8,701 nt of DNA, taken from Pseudomonadota bacterium. Lineage in GTDB: Bacteria; Chloroflexota; UBA6077; JAJPHF01. The translations under genes were made by a program, and so were the position numbers. The notes below the pieces were generated by a model. It had not been told where the DNA came from. It did no database searches and saw only the letters and a program-made list of their open reading frames with translations. This document shows positions 1-4,795 of the stretch, one piece after another. The number at the start of each line of letters is the position of its first letter. Position 1 is the first letter of the stretch. Location of the stretch: positions 1 to 8,701 of the forward strand of contig JAJPHF010000191.1 of the NCBI GenBank assembly GCA_021325365.1, written 5' to 3'.

Positions 1-1071
1 CGCGGGGCGGACCTCAGCTACGGGCGGCTGGAGGACGGGGGGCTGCGCTGCCTGTACCACGGCTGGCTGTTCGACCGCACCGGCCAGTGCCGGGAGCAGC
101 CGGGCGAACCGGCGGGCAGCTCGTTCTGCCAGCGCGTGCGCCACACCGCCTATCCCTGCCAGGAGGCCGGCGACCTCGTGTTCGCCTACCTCGGCCCCGG
201 CGAGCCGCCCCTGCTCCCCGACTACGAGTTCCTGCGCGTGCCGACCGCCCAGCGCTGCGCCACCAAAGTGTTCCAGGAGTGCAGCTACTTGCAGGCGAAC
301 GAGGGCAACATCGACCCGCAGCACCTCTCGTTCCTGCACCGGCAGTTCGACCAGACTGCCTGGGTGGCGAACCGCCTCGCACGCGGCGCGTCGGGCGAGC
401 AGTCGAGCATGACGCTCTTCGGCCGCGACGTGGCGCCGACCATCGAGACGGAGCAGACGGACTTCGGGGTGCGGATCTACTCTGTGCGCAGGATGAGCGC
501 CGAGCAGAACTACGTCCGCATCTCCAGCTTCATCATGCCGAACCTGGCCGCCTTCCCGGGCAGCACGGGCGTGGACGGCTACTCGATCCACTGGCACGTG
601 CCCGTCGACGACACGACGCACTGGAAATACCTCGTGAACTTCCGCCGCTCGGCGCCGATGGACAAGGAGGCGTTCCGCCGCCAGATGGCGCCGGCGATCG
701 GGCCGGGCTACCGCATGCCGCGCAACCAGGCGAACCGCTACTTGCAGGACCGCGCGGAGATGCAGACGAGTACCTTTAGCGGCATGGGCGCCTCGTTCCA
801 CGTCCACGACGCCTTCGCCACGGAGAGCCAGGGCCCCGTTCAGGACCGCACACAGGAGCACCTGGGCACCACCGACCGGGCGATCATCCAGGCCCGGCAG
901 CTGCTGCTCCAGGGCATCCGCGACGTGCAGGAGGGGCGCGACCCGCCCCACGTGCTGCGCGCGGGGGCGCCACCGCCCGAGATCGTCGTCCGCACCGAGG
1001 CCGTGTCCAGCGCGCTCGACTTCCACACCTACTGGCGCGCGCCGGCGGCCGACGTGGTGGCGGTGGGCTAG
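1..1071 (+). CDS. Rieske non-heme iron ring-hydroxylating oxygenase, alpha subunit (phthalate dioxygenase-like), 5' end missing
   Basis: The reading frame is open from base 1, so the start lies outside the window; 356 residues are visible. Seen: the second half of the Rieske [2Fe-2S] site, C17-L-Y-H20, followed by GWLFD. The C-x-H half must lie just upstream of the first base. The catalytic mononuclear iron motif follows as D105-P-Q-H108-(4)-H113 inside NEGNIDPQHLSFLH. Near the C-terminus the stretch from D270 through E275-S-Q-G-P to D-R-T-Q-E-H-L-G-T is typical of the phthalate 4,5-dioxygenase / oxygenase-monooxygenase group. Family knowledge: such subunits take electrons from a reductase and insert oxygen into aromatic or similar substrates in the cytoplasm. 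The substrate cannot be read from the sequence and no reductase gene is in view. The family is usually about 430-460 residues, so perhaps 70-100 are missing. An internal GTG at 136 is not the start, because the Rieske ligands lie before it. The last 34 bases are duplicated just after the stop. Confidence 0.93.
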   Translation, partial: RGADLSYGRLEDGGLRCLYHGWLFDRTGQCREQPGEPAGSSFCQRVRHTAYPCQEAGDLVFAYLGPGEPPLLPDYEFLRVPTAQRCATKVFQECSYLQANEGNIDPQHLSFLHRQFDQTAWVANRLARGASGEQSSMTLFGRDVAPTIETEQTDFGVRIYSVRRMSAEQNYVRISSFIMPNLAAFPGSTGVDGYSIHWHVPVDDTTHWKYLVNFRRSAPMDKEAFRRQMAPAIGPGYRMPRNQANRYLQDRAEMQTSTFSGMGASFHVHDAFATESQGPVQDRTQEHLGTTDRAIIQARQLLLQGIRDVQEGRDPPHVLRAGAPPPEIVVRTEAVSSALDFHTYWRAPAADVVAVG

Positions 1072-1104
1072 CGCGCCGGCGGCCGATATGATCGCCGTGG
1101 GCTA
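1037..1104 (+). repeat. Imperfect 34-bp tandem duplication spanning the Rieske oxygenase stop codon
   Basis: Bases 1037-1070 and 1071-1104 are adjacent direct copies, identical at 29 of 34 positions by hand alignment. Copy 1 holds the last codons of the oxygenase gene (Pro-Ala-Ala-Asp-Val-Val-Ala-Val-Gly). Copy 2 lies past the stop in the +1 frame, where the same codons read Pro-Ala-Ala-Asp-Met-Ile-Ala-Val-Gly-Tyr. The five differences give two silent changes (Asp, Ala) and two conservative ones (Val to Met, Val to Ile). In that shifted frame the reading continues to a TAG at 1154-1156. It could be a recombination scar from a related gene, or a local duplication. Confidence 0.75.
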
Positions 1105-1124
1105 CTTGCCGGCGCGGCCGGCGC

Positions 1125-1154
1125 TCGCTAGCGGACGGAGGGGCGTGCTACACT
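1125..1154 (+). promoter_or_regulatory. Candidate extended -10 promoter for the M50/cNMP gene
   Basis: TGCTACACT at 1146-1154 is an extended -10 (TG-N-TACACT, 4 of 6 matches to TATAAT). An 18-base spacer separates it from a weak -35, TCGCTA, at 1125-1130 (3 of 6 matches). Transcription would begin near 1160 and leave an untranslated leader of about 80 bases before the GTG at 1240. The same TGCTACA core and 18-base spacer occur in the stronger promoter at 4755-4784. The call rests mostly on the extended -10. Confidence 0.35.
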
Positions 1155-1178
1155 AGCGGCGCCCGCCCGGGCGCCGCT
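1155..1178 (+). promoter_or_regulatory. Perfect 10-bp inverted repeat abutting the candidate -10 (operator, leader hairpin or oxygenase terminator)
   Basis: AGCGGCGCCC at 1155-1164 is exactly complementary to GGGCGCCGCT at 1169-1178, with a four-base loop GCCC. It begins on the base after the candidate -10 and would cover the predicted transcription start, as an operator might. It also lies 84 bases past the oxygenase stop and could act as a hairpin terminator, although no T-run follows. The rest of the 168-base gap holds the 34-bp duplication copy and a smaller GCCGGC/GCCGGC hairpin at 1108-1122. Confidence 0.5.
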
Positions 1179-1239
1179 GCCGCGTGCTCGGCCGCGCCAC
1201 CGCGCCGGCCCGACGCGCCGCGGACCCACGGAGAATGCC

Positions 1240-3453
1240 GTGCAACAGGCTTCGCAGTCGCCGGCCGCCGACGAGGCGCCGCCGCCCAGCGTGTGGGACC
1301 GGCTGGCCGAGCGCCTGAACCCGGCTTTCGAGCGCCCCAAGCTGCGCGAGGGCATCGAGGCGCGGCTGCTCACGAACTCGCGCGGCGAAGAGTATTACAT
1401 CGCCAAGAACCCGGCCGCCGGCACCTACGTGCGCCTGGCTCCCGACGAGTACTTCCTGCTGAGCCTCATGGACGGCAGCCGCCAGGTCAAGGACCTGGTA
1501 ATGGCGTACTTTCTCCAGTACAAGAGCTTCGCCTTCCAGCGCATCGCCCACGTCGTCCAGGAGCTGCGCCAGCAGCGGTTTCTCACCGAGGAGCCGCGCG
1601 ATGCCTATGGCGGCCTGCGCCGGTACTTCGGCCGGCAGACGTGGACGTACCGCATCGACCGGCTGATCAAGAGCTTCAAGTACCACGAGTTTCCGCTCGA
1701 AGGGATCGACGGCGCGATCACGGCGATCTACCGGCGGGTTGGCTGGATCTTCTTCACGCGCCTGGTGCTGAGCCTCTGGCTGCTCTCGGCGGTCGTGGGG
1801 TTCGTGCTGTTCTTCTGGATCGAGGCACACGGCGGCCCCAACATCCTGCGGTTCGGCGGCTCATACCTGCTGGGCACCATCGCGTTGCTGCTGCTGTACG
1901 TCGTCCTGGTGTCGGTCCACGAGATGGGCCATGCGCTGACGACGAAGCACTTCGGCCGCGAGGTGCCCCGCGGCGGGGTGATGGTGTACTACGGCGGGCC
2001 CGCGTTCTTCATGGACACCACCGACATCTGGCTGGAGCCGCGGCGGCGCCGCATGCTCGTCTCCGCCGCCGGCATGATCGCCGTCTGGGGGGTTGGCGGG
2101 CTGGCGATGCTCTACGTGGTCTTGCAGCCCGCGTCGCCGCTGGCGCAGCTCGCGTTCATGTTCGGCTTCGTGGCGTTCGTCAGCAACAGCCTGCAAGTGC
2201 TGCCGCTGCTGGAGCTGGACGGCTACTTCCTGCTCATGGACTGGCTGGAGATCCCGATGCTGCGCCCGCGGGCGCTGGCGTTCGTGCGGGGCGAGCTGTG
2301 GCGCAAGCTCCGGGCGCGCGAGCCGTTCAACCGCGAGGAGCGCATCTTCGCGATCTACGGTTCCCTGGCGCTGGTGTACTCGATCTTCTGGCTGTTGTTC
2401 GCCGTCTACTTGTGGTTCAACAAGCTGGAGCGCATCGTCGTCGAAGCCTGGGGCCAGAACTCGCTCGTCTGGCGCGTCCTGGTGGTGGTCGTGATCGTGC
2501 TGTTCGGCGTGCCGATCACGTTCGCGCTGAGCCTGAAGCTGCTGCAATGGCAGCGCGCGGTGCGCGGCGGCGTCGCCCGGCTGCGCCACCGTCGCGAGGA
2601 GGCGCGGGCGCTGGCGCGGCTCGACGCCCGAGCACTGGTCGGCAGGCTGCGCTTCCTGGGCGACCTGAGCTTCGCGCAGCGGGAGGGCGTGGTCAGCCAC
2701 CTCACGCTGGAGCGCTACCGCCCCGGCGCCTACGTCGTGCGCCAGGGCGAGCCGGGCGCGGAGTTCTTCCTGATCCGCAACGGGCAGGCCGAGGTGGTGC
2801 AGGTGGGCGCCGACGGCTGGCCGCACGAGCTGGCGGTGCTGCGGCGCGGCGACTACTTCGGCGAGCTGGCGCTGCTGTACCACCAGCCGCGCTCGGCCAG
2901 CGTGCGCGCGCTGACGCCGCTGGAGGTCTACGGGCTCGGGCGCGAGGCGTTCGAGACGCTGGTCGCGCCGCAGCTCCGCGACTACGGGCTGACGCGCCAG
3001 CGGATCGAGGAGCGCTCGGAGCTGGCGCGGATGGACCTGTTCCGGCACACGGCGCCGTCCGAGCTGGACCCGATTCTGGAACACCTGCGGACCGAAGAGT
3101 ACCCGACGGGCGCCGTCATCATTCGCCAGGGCGAGCCGGGCGACCGCTTCTACCTGCTGCGGCGCGGCCGGGTCGAGATCACCCGGCGCCTGGACGACGG
3201 CACCGAGCAAGCGCTGGCCGAGCTGGGGCCGGGCGACTACTTCGGCGAGATGGCGCTGCTGAACGACGAGCCGCGCACGGCCACGGTGCGGGCGCTGGAG
3301 CCGGTCGTGCTGTGGAGCCTGGACAAGGCGAGCTTCCACGAGCTGATGCTGGGCCAGTTCGGGCTGGGCACGGCCCTCTCGACCGAGGCGGAGAACCGCG
3401 AGGCGACGCAACGGCGCCTCGCCGGGGAGCGAGGGTCCAGCGAGGCCGCCTAG
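1240..3453 (+). CDS. M50-family (site-2-protease-like) membrane zinc metalloprotease with PqqD-like N-terminus and two C-terminal cyclic-nucleotide-binding domains
   Basis: This is a multidomain membrane protein of 737 residues. The GTG start at 1240 is chosen because GGAG at 1230-1233 sits six bases upstream; the ATG at 1235 is out of frame. Residues about 50-116 resemble a PqqD-type winged-helix peptide-binding domain. Residues about 165-440 form the M50 core: hydrophobic segments near 168-194, 208-230, 275-297, 300-325, 373-392 and 412-432, the zinc motif H227-E-M-G-H231, and the distal ligand in LELDG at D327. A basic linker leads to two cNMP-binding domains (about 468-580 and 598-712). 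Both keep the phosphate-binding cassette: G-E542-L-A-L with P-R551-S-A-S, and G-E670-M-A-L with P-R679-T-A-T. Family knowledge: M50 enzymes cut substrates in or near the membrane. Inference: cytosolic cAMP or cGMP gates the protease. The substrate is unknown. All key residues are present, so it should be active. The 71-residue gene 67 bases downstream is likely co-transcribed. Confidence 0.88.
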   Translation: MQQASQSPAADEAPPPSVWDRLAERLNPAFERPKLREGIEARLLTNSRGEEYYIAKNPAAGTYVRLAPDEYFLLSLMDGSRQVKDLVMAYFLQYKSFAFQRIAHVVQELRQQRFLTEEPRDAYGGLRRYFGRQTWTYRIDRLIKSFKYHEFPLEGIDGAITAIYRRVGWIFFTRLVLSLWLLSAVVGFVLFFWIEAHGGPNILRFGGSYLLGTIALLLLYVVLVSVHEMGHALTTKHFGREVPRGGVMVYYGGPAFFMDTTDIWLEPRRRRMLVSAAGMIAVWGVGGLAMLYVVLQPASPLAQLAFMFGFVAFVSNSLQVLPLLELDGYFLLMDWLEIPMLRPRALAFVRGELWRKLRAREPFNREERIFAIYGSLALVYSIFWLLFAVYLWFNKLERIVVEAWGQNSLVWRVLVVVVIVLFGVPITFALSLKLLQWQRAVRGGVARLRHRREEARALARLDARALVGRLRFLGDLSFAQREGVVSHLTLERYRPGAYVVRQGEPGAEFFLIRNGQAEVVQVGADGWPHELAVLRRGDYFGELALLYHQPRSASVRALTPLEVYGLGREAFETLVAPQLRDYGLTRQRIEERSELARMDLFRHTAPSELDPILEHLRTEEYPTGAVIIRQGEPGDRFYLLRRGRVEITRRLDDGTEQALAELGPGDYFGEMALLNDEPRTATVRALEPVVLWSLDKASFHELMLGQFGLGTALSTEAENREATQRRLAGERGSSEAA

Positions 3454-3469
3454 GCCGAGGAATGCGCGT

Positions 3470-3492
3470 CGGGCGGCCGCACCGGCTGCCCG
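3470..3492 (+). other. GC-rich hairpin between the M50/cNMP gene and the small zinc-protein gene
   Basis: CGGGCGGCC at 3470-3478 pairs with GGCTGCCCG at 3484-3492 (nine pairs, one of them G-U) around a five-base loop GCACC. It lies 17 bases past the stop of the upstream gene and 28 bases before the next start. No T-run follows, so it is more likely an mRNA-stabilising or partial attenuator structure than a full terminator. In DNA this GC-rich, such stems also arise by chance. Confidence 0.35.
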
Positions 3493-3520
3493 TGGGGGCC
3501 AGGGGAGGGAGGGGACCGCC

Positions 3521-3736
3521 GTGGAGTGCTGGGTGGGCGGCGAGCCGGCGAACGGCGTGTGCCGGTTCTGCGGGCGCGGCGTCTGCAAGGCCCACGCCAA
3601 GGAGATGCCCTACCTGACGGTCGCGTATCCTACCCCACAGGGACTAGAGGGTCTGGCCGTAGAGAACGTGCTCTGGTGCGGCGTCTGTCGGCCGCGCTCC
3701 GAGCCGGTCGGCCTCGACTTCCTGGAGCGACGCTAG
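3521..3736 (+). CDS. Small Cys/His-rich putative zinc-binding protein, function unknown
   Basis: This 71-residue soluble protein starts at GTG 3521 behind a purine-rich ribosome binding site (AGGGGAGGGAGGGG at 3501-3514, six bases before the start). Likely metal ligands are C3, C14-R-F-C17, C22-K-A-H25 and C53-G-V-C56. The spacing suggests a small treble-clef or B-box-like fold with up to two zinc sites. The N-terminal layout recalls the DUF2180-type small zinc proteins, but the first pair is incomplete (C3 is followed by W-V-G-G rather than a second cysteine), so I do not assign it. There is no signal peptide or membrane segment. It follows the membrane protease gene by 67 bases in the same direction, so they may share a transcript and perhaps a pathway; that is inference. 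The well-spaced cysteines and strong ribosome binding site argue that the gene is real. No catalytic motif is visible. Confidence 0.75.
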   Translation: MECWVGGEPANGVCRFCGRGVCKAHAKEMPYLTVAYPTPQGLEGLAVENVLWCGVCRPRSEPVGLDFLERR

Positions 3737-3756
3737 CCGGTCGCGGGTGGTGAGTA

Positions 3757-3817
3757 GCAACTAGCCGCTAGCTTGGCGCCGCGGTCGCTCGGCGGCTCGA
3801 AGCCAGCGGCTAGTTGC
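3757..3817. terminator. Interrupted inverted repeat between convergent genes, probable bidirectional terminator
   Basis: GCAACTAGCCGCT at 3757-3769 is exactly complementary to AGCGGCTAGTTGC at 3805-3817. After a single A/C mismatch (3770/3804), four more pairs extend the stem (GCTT at 3771-3774 with AAGC at 3800-3803), giving 17 pairs of 18. The 25-base loop contains its own small stem (GCCGC 3778-3782 with GCGGC 3792-3796). It sits between the stop codons of two convergent genes (3736 and 3836), where it could end both transcripts. Neither strand has a T-run after the stem, so a repeat element or factor-dependent terminator is an alternative. The rest of the 99-base gap shows nothing else. 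Confidence 0.6.
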
Positions 3818-3835
3818 GTAAAGGGCCGCAACTGG

Positions 3836-4690
3836 TTACGGGGCGACCTCCATCGGCCGGCGGCAGACCGGGAAGTACTGGAACCAGGGGTTACACTGGA
3901 GAACATCCGGCGGCACGAGCGGCTCCGGCGGCACGAGGGCCTCGGCCAGTGGTGGCAGGCTCGGACAGTAGTGGATGATGCCCGCGCCCAGGCCGATCGG
4001 GCAGTCGACGGCGATGTAGCGCTGGCCGGGCCCGGGCCACAGCGGGTCACGGAAGAAGCCGTAGACGATCGCGGCGCCAGGCGGCGGCGTGCCCGTGGGC
4101 GTGGTGCCCTGGGCCGTCACCCCGCCCGCGGGCGGCTGGCCGGCCACGCCGGTCTGGACGCCCGGTCCCGCCTGGCCACCGGTCGGCGCCGGCTGGCCGG
4201 CGGGCGCCGTGGTCGGTCCGGGCTGGCCAGTGGGGGCCGCGGTGGTGCCCGTCTGCGCTGGGGTCGCGCCGGCCGTGCTCGGACCCGTCGTGGTGCCCGT
4301 GCCCGCCTGGCCACCCGGGCCGGTCGCGGGAGCCGCGCCGGTGCTGGGGCCGGTCGCCGGGCCGCCGGTCTGCTCACCACCGGCCGTCTGCCCGCTGGAG
4401 GTCGCGTTCTGGCCGCCGGTCGCGGGCGCCTGGCCCGCGCCGCTCGTCTGGCCCCCGCTGGTTCCAGTTTGCCCACCGCCGGCGGTCTGGCCGCCGCCGG
4501 TCGCGCTCTGGCCACCCGTGGCGGCGCCACCGCTCGACCCGCCCGCGCCCCCGGCCGCGCCGCCCTGCTGCTCGATGCTAGCAGGCTGCCCCGGATCGGT
4601 CTGGGCGTGAGCCGCGCCCAATGGCGTGAGCGCTACCAGAAGCGCCAGGGAAAGGCCGGCCTGAGCTGCGCGGACGGTCGCTCTCCTCAT
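3836..4690 (-). CDS. Secreted low-complexity (Gly/Thr/Ala/Gln/Pro-rich) protein with C-terminal four-cysteine domain
   Basis: This is a predicted exported protein of 284 residues. The ATG at 4690 is chosen over the upstream in-frame GTG at 4717, because GAGGGAGGGG lies seven bases before the ATG and the signal peptide then begins directly. Residues 1-29 form a classical signal peptide: arginines at 2, 3 and 7, a hydrophobic core from L13 to L24, and a cleavage site A-H-A before Q30. Residues about 43-204 are degenerate short repeats around T-G-G-Q and T-G-P/A-G-Q, with no hydrophobic or charged stretch, so probably an extended flexible linker on the outside of the cell. Residues 205-284 form a compact aromatic and proline-rich tail with cysteines 230, 242, 266 and 276, which could make two disulfides. 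I do not recognise this domain. No sortase motif, lipobox or membrane anchor is visible. A promoter just upstream suggests it is transcribed separately from sbcC. Possible roles are envelope, adhesion or spacer functions; none is proven. Confidence 0.82.
   Translation of the reverse strand: MRRATVRAAQAGLSLALLVALTPLGAAHAQTDPGQPASIEQQGGAAGGAGGSSGGAATGGQSATGGGQTAGGGQTGTSGGQTSGAGQAPATGGQNATSSGQTAGGEQTGGPATGPSTGAAPATGPGGQAGTGTTTGPSTAGATPAQTGTTAAPTGQPGPTTAPAGQPAPTGGQAGPGVQTGVAGQPPAGGVTAQGTTPTGTPPPGAAIVYGFFRDPLWPGPGQRYIAVDCPIGLGAGIIHYCPSLPPLAEALVPPEPLVPPDVLQCNPWFQYFPVCRRPMEVAP
4079..4564 (-). repeat. Low-complexity coding repeat (T-G-G-Q-like units) within the secreted protein
   Basis: About 160 codons encode imperfect units of roughly six to nine residues ending in G-Q, such as ATGGQ, TAGGGQ, TSGGQ and APTGQ. 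The first half is richer in GGQ and the second in TTP, APTG and PAGQ. On the opposite strand the same DNA gives an artefactual Trp/Pro/Val-rich frame. Such tracts commonly change length by slippage, so copy number may vary between strains. Confidence 0.75.
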
Positions 4691-4697
4691 AAAGTTA

Positions 4698-4707
4698 CCC
4701 CTCCCTC
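4698..4707 (-). promoter_or_regulatory. Ribosome binding site that fixes the start of the secreted protein
   Basis: On the - strand GAGGGAGGGG (4707 down to 4698) lies seven bases before the ATG at 4690. It makes 4690 the likely start rather than the in-frame GTG at 4717. Confidence 0.7.
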
Positions 4708-4754
4708 GTGCGTTCACGCGTCAGCCATCGGCACCGCCGACGCGCGGCGCCCCC

Positions 4755-4784
4755 ATTGTAGCAGCATCGCCGCCCGGTTGACAC
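4755..4784 (-). promoter_or_regulatory. Sigma-70-type promoter with extended -10 for the secreted protein gene
   Basis: Read on the - strand: -35 GTGTCA (4784-4779, 4 of 6 matches to TTGACA), an 18-base spacer, then TGC-TACAAT, whose -10 at 4760-4755 matches TATAAT at 5 of 6 positions with the extended TG. Transcription should start near 4748, giving a leader of about 58 bases. The -35 begins 12 bases past the sbcC stop codon, so the gene can be expressed independently of sbcC. This is the best promoter seen in the window. Confidence 0.65.
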
Positions 4785-4795
4785 CGCGAACTGCC

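Noticed and set aside
1108..1122. GCCGGC-GCG-GCCGGC as a terminator for the oxygenase gene
   Set aside because: Six pairs in very GC-rich DNA with no T-run is weak; the 10-bp stem at 1155-1178 is the better candidate.
1861..3600. A 579-residue - strand frame opposite the M50/cNMP gene
   Set aside because: It is an antisense shadow with Gln/His/Arg/Leu bias and no recognisable domain; high GC makes stops rare.
1293..3617. A 774-residue + strand frame overlapping the M50/cNMP gene
   Set aside because: It is the +2 frame shadow of a GC-rich gene: Arg/Ala/Gly/Pro-rich, without domains, and fully overlapped by a gene with clear catalytic motifs.
4089..4610. A Trp/Pro/Val-rich 173-residue + strand frame
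   Set aside because: It is the complement of the T-G-G-Q repeats: Gln codons CAG read as CTG or, out of frame, as TGG. The sense strand has a signal peptide, ribosome binding site and promoter.
4691..4717. A nine-residue longer start (GTG 4717) for the secreted protein
   Set aside because: The ribosome binding site lies inside this stretch, correctly spaced for the ATG at 4690.
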